From Novosphingobium sp. (GTDB lineage Bacteria > Pseudomonadota > Alphaproteobacteria > Sphingomonadales > Sphingomonadaceae): 64,000 nucleotides of DNA. Under the pieces are notes generated by a model that had not been told where the DNA came from, did not search any database, and was given only the letters and a program-made list of their open reading frames with translations. A program made the translations under genes and the position numbers. Shown in pieces: positions 26,626-36,565 of this stretch; the stretch's first letter is position 1; the number at the start of each line of letters is the position of its first letter. The stretch is taken from positions 62,001 to 126,000 of the forward strand of contig NZ_JAPZQX010000009.1 in assembly GCF_027531025.1 (NCBI RefSeq), in the 5' to 3' direction.

Positions 26626-26712
26626 TCACCTTGGCGTGCGCAGGGTGACAGTGAAGGGCGTCTTGAAGCCGGGCTCGTCAAAACTGGGGAACACCCCGCG
26701 CCCGTCGATCGA
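26626..26712 (-). pseudogene. Fragment of an M1-family aminopeptidase
   Basis: Twenty-eight codons between two stops on the minus strand encode a peptide containing VFPSFDEPGFKTPF followed by TVTLRTPR. This matches the signature segment (F-P-x-F/W-D-E-P-x-F-K-x-P-F) found before the active site in M1 aminopeptidases. No GxMEN or HExxH region is nearby and the rest of the gene is missing, so this is a remnant of a lost gene. It lies in the 177-bp gap between the kinase and the PDZ gene. The match is from memory of the family and needs a database search. Confidence 0.55.
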
Positions 26713-26773
26713 TCAAGCGAACTTTCCGCTCGACCGGCGTCGGGGCAAGAGGACGATAGGGTACCGGTGCAGC

Positions 26774-28240
26774 CTAGAAGCTGACAATCTCGGCCAGGGC
26801 GACAATCTTGCCCGCGCGCTCGACCTTGGCTGCCGTGACCGGTCCCGCCGCCACCGCCGCAACCAGATCGCTGGTGCGAGCGACCGGCTTGCCGTTCACT
26901 TCCACCACGAGATCGCCAGCGCGGAAGTCCATCCGGCTCGCAATCGAACCGGGCTCGATCGACACCACCTCGAGCCGGGAGCCGCTGCCCGCGCCATCGG
27001 GCACCTCGCGCAGGTTGAGGCCAAGCTTCGGCTGCGGCGCGGCCGGGGTGGCACTCGCCGGGGCCTTCAGTTCGACCTCGGCGCCATCGCGCAGCACCTT
27101 GGCGATGGTCACCGGGTTGGCGGCGACAAAGTCGAACAGGGCCTTGCTGTTTGCGATCGCCTGGCCATTGAGTTCGAGCACCCAGTCGCCGACCCGGAAA
27201 TCCATCCGCTGGGCCAGGGTATTGGGAAAGACCGCGCGGACGATCGAGCCCTTGGTGGTGGCAAAGCCCTGCCTGGCCAGTTCCTCCGCGCTCGGGTCAC
27301 GCTGGTTGACGCCAAGGCGCGGTGGCTTGAGCGTCAACCAGTGGCGCAGCCGAGCGTTCGCCGTGACCAGCCGCACCGGCATTTCCTGCTTGTTGCGAAA
27401 CACCTTGAGGTCGAAGACCAGTTCGAGATCGTTCAGCACGTTTTCGTCAGAGTAACTGTAGAGCCGGCTCTCGCTCGACAACGGTTTGCCATTGCTTTCG
27501 AACAGGATATCGCCAACCTGAAGACCCGCCTTCGCGGCCGGACCACTGGTTGCCAGGCCGGTCAGGTAAAACCCCTTCACTCCTGCCCAGCGCGCCTTCT
27601 TCGCTGCCTTGGCATCGTCCCAGTTACCGGCCAGCCCCAGGAAATCGAGGTCCGCAATCAGCTTCGTATTGGCGCTTGAAGCCAGGGTAAAAGCGGCATC
27701 TGCGAATTGCCGGGCCAGGCCTTCGTCGCTGGTGCGCAGGGTAACGTTCTTCGACGTATCTCGGTGAAGGAAATGGACGCCCCAGCCAAACCGCAGCTTC
27801 GGGAAGCGCAGAATTTCGATCCGGAAGAGGTCGGGATAGGAGACGAAGGACTGTGCCTCGGAGGTAACCGGCACCTGCTGCGTCACGGTCGAACCGCCAT
27901 AATAGGGGACATAGGTGTTCCCCACCCACGATCCGCCATAGGATGGCACATACTGGCTCTGCTGCTGGACCGTGGTCTGCGAGGCGTGGATGGCGAGGCC
28001 AGCGCGGGTGATCACCATCCGGTCGATCTTCATCCCGCCATAGTTCGAAAAGAACGGCTGGAGGTTGGTCAGCACCTTGGCCGCCTCATTGACGTCAGTC
28101 GATGGCCGTGGCGTGTACCAGATCCACTCGTAATCCCAGTCGCTGTCCTTGGCACGGGCCGGCTGGGCGCAGATTGCCACCAGAGCGAGGCACGCCCCGA
28201 TCAACCGCAGCAACGATCGCGAACCCGACTTCCAGCCCAT
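26774..28240 (-). CDS. Exported triple-PDZ protein without a protease domain
   Basis: Predicted periplasmic protein of 488 aa with a signal peptide ending ...ICAQPARA-KD near residue 30. A unique N-terminal domain (to about residue 215) contains a Tyr/Gly/Val-rich stretch (YVPSYGGSWVGNTYVPYYGG). Three PDZ modules follow, with carboxylate-loop-like cores GFYLTGLATSGPAAKAGLQV, GFATTKGSIVRAVFPNTLA and LEVVSIEPGSIASRMDFRAG. No trypsin-like triad is present, so unlike DegP/HtrA it cannot be a protease by itself. A scaffold or chaperone-like role is inferred. ATG 28240 is preferred over 28255. Confidence 0.75.
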   Translation of the reverse strand: MGWKSGSRSLLRLIGACLALVAICAQPARAKDSDWDYEWIWYTPRPSTDVNEAAKVLTNLQPFFSNYGGMKIDRMVITRAGLAIHASQTTVQQQSQYVPSYGGSWVGNTYVPYYGGSTVTQQVPVTSEAQSFVSYPDLFRIEILRFPKLRFGWGVHFLHRDTSKNVTLRTSDEGLARQFADAAFTLASSANTKLIADLDFLGLAGNWDDAKAAKKARWAGVKGFYLTGLATSGPAAKAGLQVGDILFESNGKPLSSESRLYSYSDENVLNDLELVFDLKVFRNKQEMPVRLVTANARLRHWLTLKPPRLGVNQRDPSAEELARQGFATTKGSIVRAVFPNTLAQRMDFRVGDWVLELNGQAIANSKALFDFVAANPVTIAKVLRDGAEVELKAPASATPAAPQPKLGLNLREVPDGAGSGSRLEVVSIEPGSIASRMDFRAGDLVVEVNGKPVARTSDLVAAVAAGPVTAAKVERAGKIVALAEIVSF

Positions 28241-28309
28241 GGCACCACCCTCCACACTTGCTTGTGCGGATTGGCTAACCCCGGCTGCGCCTCTGCGCCT
28301 TGATTGGAA

Positions 28310-29884
<1,575 letters not shown>

Positions 29885-29993
29885 GTCCGCTCCCACCCGA
29901 AAACCGATTCCTGTCAGGGTGATAGAGCCGGGCAAGCCCTTGCGCGAGGGACTTTTTGCGCTTCGCCGCGCGCGCCGCTAGAAGCGCCGCCGC

Positions 29994-31814
29994 ATGACCG
30001 CGCCGTTTATCCTGCTTGACGATGCCAGACCAGTTGGGGCCAGCCCGGCGCGGCTCTATCGCGACCCGGTGGAACTGGTGATCGCCCGCCGCCCGGACGA
30101 AGTCGAACCGGCGCTGGCCCGGATCGAGGCGCTGCGCCGCAGCGGCCATCACCTGGCCGGGTACATGGCCTATGAATTGGGCCTCTGCCTGGAGGAACGG
30201 CTCGCCCCGCTGGCCGCCACACGCTGTGGCAGCGACGGGCCGCTGCTGTGGTTCGGGGCCTTTGCCGGATATACCGAGCTTGCTGCCGAGGCCGTTCCCG
30301 GCTGGCTGGCCGAAGCGGGCGGAAAAGGTTCGGCTGCCATCGGGCCATTGGTCCCCGCGATCAGCCTGGGCGAATACGAGGCCGCCTTTGCCGCCTTGCA
30401 GGAAGCCATTTCCGCAGGCGACATCTATCAGGCCAACCTGACCTTTCCGCTGACCGGATCCTGGCGCGGCGATCCGCTGGCGCTTTACGCTGCGCTGCGC
30501 CCAGCGGCGGGGGCGGGCTATGGCGGGGTGGTGTTCGATGGCTCGCACTGGCTGCTGAGCTTTTCGCCCGAGCTGTTCTTTGCCGAGCGCGGCGGCGCGG
30601 CGATGGTCAAGCCGATGAAGGGCACCAGGCCGCGTGGCCGCGATGCCGAGGCGGACGCCGCACTCGCCGCCGAACTGGCCGGATCGGTCAAGGACCGGGC
30701 CGAGAACCTGATGATCGTCGACCTGCTACGCAATGACCTCAGCCGCGTGGCCGAAGCGGGATCGGTGCGCGTGGAGTGGCCCTTTGCAGTCGAAAGCTAT
30801 CCCACGGTCCACCAGATGGTGACGACGGTGCGCGCCCGCCTGCAGCCCGGCAAGAGCGCGGTCGACATGATCCGCGCGTTGTTTCCCTGCGGCTCGATCA
30901 CCGGTGCGCCCAAGATCCGGGCGATGGAACTGATCAGCGAAGTGGAGCGCGACCCGCGCGGCCCCTATTGCGGAGCGATCGGCCGGATCGACGCGGCCGG
31001 CAGCGATGGCTCTTCCGATGCGGCCTTCAATGTGGCAATCCGCACCTTGCGGCTGACCCCGGGCGAAAATGGCCAGGGGCGGGCCGTGCTGGGAGTGGGA
31101 TCAGCGATCGTCGCGGATTCCGAGGCACTGGGCGAATGGCGCGAGTGCCTGTTGAAGGGAGGTTTCGTGCGCAGTTCGACCGGTCCAGGCTCTGCCGCCC
31201 AGTTCGACCTGATCGAGACCATGGCCTTCTCGCCCGAGGAGGGCATTCCCCTGCTCGAGCTGCACCTTGAACGGATCAAGGCCAGCGCCGCCGAACTGGG
31301 CTTCGCCTTCGATCGCCATGCGGTGCGCAACGCGATCCAGGCGCTGTGTTTCGAGGCGGAAGGCCCCGCCAAGGTCCGGCTGATGACCGCACGCAGCGGA
31401 GCTTATGCGCTGGAAATCGCCCCCCTGCCCGCGCCCTTCCCGGCACCGGCGGTCTGCGCGGTAATGCGCCTGCCGGTCGATAGTGGCGACTGGCGGCTGC
31501 GGCACAAGACCACTGACCGCGATTTCTACGAGGCCGGCCTCGCCGCCGCGCACGAAGCCGGAGCGAACGAAGCGCTGTTCCTGCGCGACGACGGCCTGCT
31601 GACCGAAGGCTGCATTACCAACCTGTTTGTCGAGCGCGATGGACGGCTGCTGACCCCGCCCGCGCGGCTGGGCCTGCTGCCCGGCGTGCTGCGCCGCTCG
31701 CTGCTCGACAGCGGCCGCGCGGTGGAAGCCGAACTGCGGCTGGAGGATCTTAGCGAAGGCTTCCTGATCGGCAACGCGGTGCGCGGGCTGGTGCCGGCGC
31801 GGCTGCTGGCGTGA
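29994..31814 (+). CDS. pabBC: Fused aminodeoxychorismate synthase I / aminodeoxychorismate lyase
   Basis: Bifunctional folate enzyme of 606 aa. The N-terminal chorismate-binding domain (about residues 1-385) has MVKPMKGTRPRG, NLMIVDLLRNDLSRVAEAG and PCGSITGAPKIRAMELI. The C-terminal part (about 400-606) is a PLP lyase with LRHKTTDRDFYEAG (PLP Lys) and EGCITNLFVERDG. Together they turn chorismate plus glutamine-derived ammonia (from a PabA encoded elsewhere) into p-aminobenzoate. The fused form is common in sphingomonads. Its TGA overlaps the downstream GTG, heading an overlapping operon of four genes. Confidence 0.93.
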   Translation: MTAPFILLDDARPVGASPARLYRDPVELVIARRPDEVEPALARIEALRRSGHHLAGYMAYELGLCLEERLAPLAATRCGSDGPLLWFGAFAGYTELAAEAVPGWLAEAGGKGSAAIGPLVPAISLGEYEAAFAALQEAISAGDIYQANLTFPLTGSWRGDPLALYAALRPAAGAGYGGVVFDGSHWLLSFSPELFFAERGGAAMVKPMKGTRPRGRDAEADAALAAELAGSVKDRAENLMIVDLLRNDLSRVAEAGSVRVEWPFAVESYPTVHQMVTTVRARLQPGKSAVDMIRALFPCGSITGAPKIRAMELISEVERDPRGPYCGAIGRIDAAGSDGSSDAAFNVAIRTLRLTPGENGQGRAVLGVGSAIVADSEALGEWRECLLKGGFVRSSTGPGSAAQFDLIETMAFSPEEGIPLLELHLERIKASAAELGFAFDRHAVRNAIQALCFEAEGPAKVRLMTARSGAYALEIAPLPAPFPAPAVCAVMRLPVDSGDWRLRHKTTDRDFYEAGLAAAHEAGANEALFLRDDGLLTEGCITNLFVERDGRLLTPPARLGLLPGVLRRSLLDSGRAVEAELRLEDLSEGFLIGNAVRGLVPARLLA

Positions 31815-32974
31815 TTTCCGCCGCACTTTCCCGCATCGCCGCATCGCGCACCACGGCCATGACCGACCGGGCCGCCCAGCTGCGCGCCGAGGGGCGCGAC
31901 ATCATCTCGCTATCGGTCGGCGAACCCGATTTCGCCATGCCCCCGCACGTGGCCGATGCCGTGCGCGCGGCGCTCGACGCGGGCGATACGAAGTACACAC
32001 CGGTTTCCGGCACGGCCCGGCTGCGCGCCGCCGCCGCGCTCCATTTCAAGCGCGACCTGGGGCTGGACGTGCCCGCCGAACGCGTGATCGTCAGCGCCGG
32101 GGGCAAGCAGGCGATCTTCCATGCCCTGCTCGCCACGCTCGATCCCGGCCACGAAGTGCTGATCCCGGCGCCGTGGTGGGTCAGCTATCCCGAGATCGTC
32201 CGCTTTGCCGGGGCGACCGTGGTGCCTATGCCGACCACCGCGGCCGGCGGCTTTCGGATCACCGCCGACCTGCTGGAAGCGGCGATCACGCCGGCCACCC
32301 GCTGGCTGCTGCTCAATAGTCCCGGCAACCCGACCGGCGCGGTCTATCCGGCGGAGGAGCTGGCGGCGCTGGGCGAAGTGCTCGCCCGCCATCCCCAGGT
32401 GCTGGTGCTGAGCGACGATATCTATGCCCCGCTGCGCTATGGCCCCGGCAACCATGCCACCCTGGCGGCGGTCTGCCCTGAGCTGGCCGAGCGGGTACTG
32501 ACCGTCTCTGGCGTTTCGAAGAGCCATGCCATGACCGGCCTCAGGATCGGGGTGGCCACCGGGCCGGCCTGGCTGGTCGAGGCGATGGGGCGGCTGCAAT
32601 CGCATTCCTCGGGCAACCCCGCCTCGCTCAGCCAGGCTGCCGCCGTGGCCGCCTTCGAAGGGCCGCAAGGCTTCCTCGCCGACTGGCGCGAACGCTTCCG
32701 TTCTCGGCGCGACCGCTGCGTGGCCGCGATCAATGCCGTGCCGGGGCTCTACACGCCCGTTCCGGACGGTGCCTTCTATTGCATGGTGGACGCAGGTGCC
32801 CTGAAGGCACGCTTTGGTGACGATGAAGTGCTATGCATGTACCTGCTTGAGCACGGTGTAGCAGTGGTCGCGGCCTCGGCCTTTGGCGGCGACTTCGGCT
32901 TCCGGATCAGCTTCGCCACCGACGAGGCGCGCCTCGCCGAAGCCCTCAATCGCATCGCAAAGGCCCTGGCATGA
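31811..32974 (+). CDS. Class I/II PLP-dependent aminotransferase (aspartate type)
   Basis: Fold-type I aminotransferase of 387 aa. LLLNSPGNPTGAVYPAEEL and the PLP lysine in VSGVSKSHAMTGLRIG are classic, and a C-terminal FRISFATDEARL carries the carboxylate-binding Arg. Closest in pattern to bacterial aspartate or aromatic/aspartate aminotransferases of subgroup Igamma; the exact amino donor is not resolvable. The GTG start (31811) overlaps the pabBC stop by 4 bp and its own stop overlaps the RluA-family gene by 4 bp, so translation is coupled along the operon. The operon grouping, folate plus amino acid plus ribosome, has no evident pathway logic. Confidence 0.9.
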   Translation: MISAALSRIAASRTTAMTDRAAQLRAEGRDIISLSVGEPDFAMPPHVADAVRAALDAGDTKYTPVSGTARLRAAAALHFKRDLGLDVPAERVIVSAGGKQAIFHALLATLDPGHEVLIPAPWWVSYPEIVRFAGATVVPMPTTAAGGFRITADLLEAAITPATRWLLLNSPGNPTGAVYPAEELAALGEVLARHPQVLVLSDDIYAPLRYGPGNHATLAAVCPELAERVLTVSGVSKSHAMTGLRIGVATGPAWLVEAMGRLQSHSSGNPASLSQAAAVAAFEGPQGFLADWRERFRSRRDRCVAAINAVPGLYTPVPDGAFYCMVDAGALKARFGDDEVLCMYLLEHGVAVVAASAFGGDFGFRISFATDEARLAEALNRIAKALA

Positions 32975-33642
32975 CCGACATTCCGATCCTGTTCGAAGAC
33001 GGCGAGGCGCTGGTGATCGACAAGCCCGCAGGCCTCCCGATCGAGCGCCCCCGCGCCGGTGGCCCCAGCCTGGAAGACCGGGCCAGCGAACTGCGCCTGG
33101 GCTTTGCCCGCTCGCCCGTTCCGGTCCATCGGATCGATACCGATACCTCGGGCTGCCTGCTTTTCGCTCGTAATCCCAAGGCTTTGAAGCGCTTCAACGC
33201 CGCCTTCGAAGCGCGGCAGGTGGACAAGGTCTACCTCGGCATGGTCGCCGGCCCGGTCGCGGGCGAGGTGGGCACGATCGAGCTGGCGCTCACCAAGATC
33301 AGCAGCGCCGAAAAGGGCTGGCGGATGATCCCCGCGAAGAAGGGCAAGCCCGCAATCACCCATTGGCGCAAGCTGGCCGAGCGCAACGGGCTGACGCTGG
33401 TCGAGTTTCGCCCGGAAACGGGCCGCACCCACCAGATCCGCGTCCATGCCCTGGCCGGCCTGGGTCATCCGTTGTTCGGCGACCCGGTTTACGGTGCGGG
33501 CAAGGTCGAGGCGCCCTGGACGATCCTCCACGCCCGCTCGCTCACCGTGCAGCGCGAAGGCAAGCCGCCGGTCCATGCCGTGGCGCCGATGCCGGACTAT
33601 TTCCAGACGCTGGGTTTCCGCGATGACGATCTCGGCGCATGA
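32971..33642 (+). CDS. RluA-family 23S rRNA/tRNA pseudouridine synthase
   Basis: Pseudouridine synthase of 223 aa without the S4 domain, like RluA or TruC. The catalytic Asp lies in HRIDTDTSGCLLFARN (about residues 52-67). GRTHQIRVHALAGLGHPLFG and a preceding VIDKPAGLPI motif are conserved. The exact uridine target cannot be told by eye. ATG 32971 overlaps the aminotransferase stop by 4 bp. The 3' end overlaps the arfB start by 20 bp, which is a longer overlap than elsewhere in the operon. The pairing with a ribosome-rescue hydrolase suits a translation-linked role. Confidence 0.9.
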   Translation: MTDIPILFEDGEALVIDKPAGLPIERPRAGGPSLEDRASELRLGFARSPVPVHRIDTDTSGCLLFARNPKALKRFNAAFEARQVDKVYLGMVAGPVAGEVGTIELALTKISSAEKGWRMIPAKKGKPAITHWRKLAERNGLTLVEFRPETGRTHQIRVHALAGLGHPLFGDPVYGAGKVEAPWTILHARSLTVQREGKPPVHAVAPMPDYFQTLGFRDDDLGA

Positions 33643-34042
33643 CACGATCGTCCGCGCGCTAAGCCTCGTCACCGAGAGCTTCATGGCCGCGTCCGGTCCG
33701 GGCGGCCAGAACGTCAACAAGGTAGCGACTGCCGTGCAGCTGCGGCTCAACGTTTATGCGCTGCGCCTGCCCGAGGAGGTGTTCAAGCGCCTGCGCCAGC
33801 TGGCCGGCAGCCGGATGACCGCCAAGGGCGAACTGCTGCTCACCGCCCAGCGGTTCCGCACCCAGGAGGCCAACCGCCAGGACGCGCGCGACCGGATGGC
33901 CGAGCTGATCGAGGAAGCTTTCAAGCTGCCCGAAAAGCGCGCGAAAAGCCGCCTCAACCGCGTCGGCAAGACCGCGCGGCTAGCCACGAAGAAGCGGCGC
34001 GGCGAGGTAAAGGCCGGGCGCGGTCGGGTTTCGCTCGACTAA
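33623..34042 (+). CDS. arfB: Alternative ribosome-rescue peptidyl-tRNA hydrolase
   Basis: Release-factor-like protein of 139 aa. The GGQ motif (SGPGGQNVNKVATAVQLRLN, residues 24-43) drives ester hydrolysis of peptidyl-tRNA on stalled, stop-codon-less ribosomes. The basic C-terminal tail (KRAKSRLNRVGKTARLATKK, then RRGE) is the part that inserts into the empty mRNA channel. Both domains are complete and length is normal. It starts at ATG 33623, 20 bp inside the RluA-family gene, and ends 4 bp inside a convergent lipoprotein gene. Confidence 0.92.
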   Translation: MTISAHDTIVRALSLVTESFMAASGPGGQNVNKVATAVQLRLNVYALRLPEEVFKRLRQLAGSRMTAKGELLLTAQRFRTQEANRQDARDRMAELIEEAFKLPEKRAKSRLNRVGKTARLATKKRRGEVKAGRGRVSLD

Positions 34043-34233
34043 TTCTTCGCAGCTGGCGGCGGCGGTACGGGTGTCGCTGCAGGCGGCAACCGCTCGGCAT
34101 CGAGCATCTGCGCCGCTTCATCGAGCGCGCGCGCCTCCCCCACGCTGACGCCGCCCGGGCCCGGAGCATTGTCGGCCTTGCCGCAGGCGCCCAGCGCCAG
34201 CGCGGCCAGACCCCAGGCCAGGACCGGTCGCAT
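34039..34233 (-). CDS. Small lipoprotein (64 aa)
   Basis: Predicted membrane-anchored lipoprotein. The N-terminus MRPVLAWGLAALALGACGKA contains a lipobox (LGAC) with the lipidated Cys at residue 17. The mature part is about 47 residues, acidic in the middle and ending in a Pro-rich tail (ATPVPPPPAAKN). No known domain is seen. It lies 9 bp downstream of a second small lipoprotein gene on the same strand, so the two are probably cotranscribed, and its stop overlaps arfB by 4 bp. Function unknown. Confidence 0.65.
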   Translation of the reverse strand: MRPVLAWGLAALALGACGKADNAPGPGGVSVGEARALDEAAQMLDAERLPPAATPVPPPPAAKN

Positions 34234-34242
34234 CTGGCCCGG

Positions 34243-34530
34243 TTACTGCTTGGCGGCAGGGGTGGCAGGGGCGCTGCCACCAGCAGCCGGGGCCGCAGCA
34301 GGCGCGGCAGCAGGTGCAGCGGCATCGCTGGCCGCGGCATCCGGAGCAGTGGTGGCCGTCGCCTCGGCATCGGTGGCGGGCGTCGCGGCCGGATCGAGAT
34401 CGCTGACCGCTTCCTCGGCCGGCATTTCGACGTTGTCGGGCGAAGCGGCCTCGTTGGCGCTGTCCGAGCTGCCGCAGGCGGCAAGCGCCAGGCTGGCGGA
34501 GACAAGGGCGACACAGGCAATCTTCTTCAT
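34243..34530 (-). CDS. Low-complexity Ala/Pro-rich lipoprotein (95 aa)
   Basis: Signal peptide MKKIACVALVSASLALAACG with a lipobox (LAAC, Cys at residue 19). The mature chain begins with an acidic segment (residues ~25-55) and ends in a repetitive Ala/Pro stretch, with three APAAAPAAAP-type blocks from about residue 70. Composition rather than conserved residues defines it. It may be a flexible tether to the outer membrane or wall, but no binding motif is visible. ATG 34530 is preferred because the signal peptide begins there. Upstream is the divergent SahR gene. Confidence 0.65.
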   Translation of the reverse strand: MKKIACVALVSASLALAACGSSDSANEAASPDNVEMPAEEAVSDLDPAATPATDAEATATTAPDAAASDAAAPAAAPAAAPAAGGSAPATPAAKQ

Positions 34531-34629
34531 GGGCATAACTCTCAGCTGGTGACCCGCAGTGGGCCATAACGGTTCTGAGCGGGTTCTAACCCAGCCAGGC
34601 CAAGCTGCCAACCGGGTGCGAATGCGTGG

Positions 34630-34658
34630 TTGAACAGATATAAAGATTTCTTTATATG
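34630..34658 (+). promoter_or_regulatory. SahR promoter and operator
   Basis: ATATAAAGATTTCTTTATAT (34638-34657) is a perfect inverted repeat of 9-bp arms around a TT. A -35-like TTGAAC (34630-34635) and -10-like TATATG (34653-34658) are 17 bp apart, so the repeat fills the spacer and overlaps the -10, a repressor-type placement. The start point would fall near 34665, so the mRNA would begin at or just before ATG 34668. The ArsR-type regulator encoded immediately downstream is the obvious binder. Confidence 0.75.
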
Positions 34659-34667
34659 ATCCCTGCA

Positions 34668-35654
34668 ATGCGGATCGACCCCACCCTTCGCGCGCTGGCT
34701 GACCCCACGCGGCTACGGATCATGCGCCTGCTGGCGCATATGGAACTGGCCGTGGGGGAATTGGCACAGGTGCTCGGCCAAAGCCAGCCGCGCGTTTCGC
34801 GCCACGTGCGGATTCTGTGCGATGCGGGCCTGGCCGAGCGGCGCAAGGAAGGGTCGTGGGTATTCCTGCGCAGTGCGATTGGTGAGGATCGCGCCCCGCC
34901 GCTGGGGGCCGCCGCCGCTCGCCTGCTGACCGTGGCCGAGGAAGGCGATGCCGCCTTTGCCGCGCGCTGCCAGGAGGATCGCCGCCACCTCGCCGCGATC
35001 CGCGCTTCGCGCGAGGCCAGTGCGGCCAGCTATTTCGCCCGCCATGCTGCCGAATGGGACACGCTGCGCAGCCTGCATTGCCCCGATGGCCCGGTTGAAG
35101 CGGCGCTGGCCGGCGCATTGGGCCCGGCTCCGCTGGGTCACCTGCTTGACGTCGGCACCGGCACCGGGCGGATGGCCGAACTGTTCGCGCCCAATGCCGA
35201 ACATGTGACCGGGCTCGACAATAGCCCGGAAATGCTTCGCATTGCCCGCGCCCGCCTGCAGCACCGCCCGGCCGATTCGTTTGACCTGGTCCAGGGCGAT
35301 TTCGCCGCCCTGCCCTTTGCCGAGGCCAGCTTTGACACGGTGCTGTTCCACCAGGTGCTGCACTATGCCCAGGCCCCCGAGATCGTGCTGGCCGAAGCCG
35401 CCCGGGTAACCCGGCCCGGCGGCACGCTGGCGGTCGTCGATTTTGCCGCGCACGACCGCGAAGAGCTGCGCACGGCCCACGCCCATGCGCGCCTTGGCTT
35501 TACCGATGAACAGATGCTCGGCCTGCTCAGCGATGCCGGATTCGTGCCCGCCGCGCCGATTGCGCTGCCTGGCCAACCTTTGACCGTGAAGATCTGGACC
35601 GCCCGGCGGATCGTCACGCCCGCCACTACACCAACAAAGGCCACTACCCGATGA
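34668..35654 (+). CDS. sahR: SahR: ArsR-family regulator fused to a methyltransferase-like sensor domain
   Basis: Protein of 328 aa. Residues ~1-95 are an ArsR winged helix (TLRALADPTRLRIMRLLAHM, LGQSQPRVSRHVRILCDAGL). Residues ~140-300 form a class I SAM-methyltransferase fold with motif I LLDVGTGTGRMAEL. In the known SahR family, such a domain binds S-adenosylhomocysteine and releases DNA when it accumulates, switching on the SAM cycle. It heads an operon with metF and two met synthase genes (4-bp overlap with metF), exactly the expected targets. ATG 34668 lacks a Shine-Dalgarno; ATG 34656 lies inside the operator and is less likely. Confidence 0.85.
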   Translation: MRIDPTLRALADPTRLRIMRLLAHMELAVGELAQVLGQSQPRVSRHVRILCDAGLAERRKEGSWVFLRSAIGEDRAPPLGAAAARLLTVAEEGDAAFAARCQEDRRHLAAIRASREASAASYFARHAAEWDTLRSLHCPDGPVEAALAGALGPAPLGHLLDVGTGTGRMAELFAPNAEHVTGLDNSPEMLRIARARLQHRPADSFDLVQGDFAALPFAEASFDTVLFHQVLHYAQAPEIVLAEAARVTRPGGTLAVVDFAAHDREELRTAHAHARLGFTDEQMLGLLSDAGFVPAAPIALPGQPLTVKIWTARRIVTPATTPTKATTR

Positions 35655-36565
35655 ACCTGGACAGCGAAGCCCGCCGCGCCCACGCCTCGCCGCTGTTTGC
35701 CGGGCTGCCCGGGGACATCGGCGTCTCGTTCGAATTCTTCCCGCCCAAGACGGAGAAGATGGAAGAGACGCTGTGGGAGTCGATCGTGACCCTCGCCCCG
35801 CTGACGCCGCGGTTCGTGTCGGTCACTTATGGCGCGGGCGGCACCACCCGCGAGCGCACGCACAACACCGTCGCCCGGATCGTGCGCGAAACCGGTATTC
35901 CCGCCGCAGCGCACCTGACCTGCGTCGATGCCACCAGGGACGAGATCGCCGAGATCGCCGATGCCTATTGGCAGGCCGGGGTGCGCCACATCGTTGCCCT
36001 GCGCGGGGATCCGCCGGGCGGCGCGGCCCGGTTCGAGCCGCACACCCAGGGCTATGCCAATGCGGTGGAGCTGGTCGCAGGCCTCAGACAGCAGCACCCC
36101 TTCGAACTGTCGGTCAGCGCCTATCCCGAAACGCATCCCGATGCCGCCAGTCCGGCGGCCGATCTCGACAACCTGAAGCGTAAGCTCGATGCCGGGGCCA
36201 GCCGCGCGATCACCCAGTTCTTCTTCGAACCCGATACCTTCTTCCGCTTTCAGGATGCCTGCCTCGCGGCCGGGATCGATGCCGAGATCGTGCCGGGGAT
36301 CATGCCGGTGACCAATTTCGCCGCGATACAGCGGATGAGCGGGATGACCGGCACTGCCGTGCCGGACTGGCTCGGCCACCTGTTCGAAGGGCTGGATGAA
36401 AAGCCCGCCGCCCGGCAACTGGTCGCCGCCACTGTCGCCGCCGAATTCTGCCGCCGGCTCTATGCGGGCGGCGTGCGCAATTTCCACTTCTACACCCTCA
36501 ACCGCGCCGAGCTGTCCTATGCGATCTGCCACCTGCTCGGCCTGCGTCCGGAGACAACCACATGA
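35651..36565 (+). CDS. metF: Methylenetetrahydrofolate reductase
   Basis: FAD enzyme of 304 aa making 5-methyltetrahydrofolate for methionine synthesis. The TIM-barrel has GVSFEFFPPKTEKME with the catalytic Glu, FVSVTYGAGGTTRERTHN, ALRGDPPGG and a final YTLNRAELSYAICHLLG. Length and motifs match MetF. It starts with a 4-bp overlap on sahR and its stop overlaps metH1 by 4 bp, so the methyl donor and its user are coupled in translation. Expected to be repressed by SahR through the operator at 34638. Confidence 0.95.
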   Translation: MNLDSEARRAHASPLFAGLPGDIGVSFEFFPPKTEKMEETLWESIVTLAPLTPRFVSVTYGAGGTTRERTHNTVARIVRETGIPAAAHLTCVDATRDEIAEIADAYWQAGVRHIVALRGDPPGGAARFEPHTQGYANAVELVAGLRQQHPFELSVSAYPETHPDAASPAADLDNLKRKLDAGASRAITQFFFEPDTFFRFQDACLAAGIDAEIVPGIMPVTNFAAIQRMSGMTGTAVPDWLGHLFEGLDEKPAARQLVAATVAAEFCRRLYAGGVRNFHFYTLNRAELSYAICHLLGLRPETTT

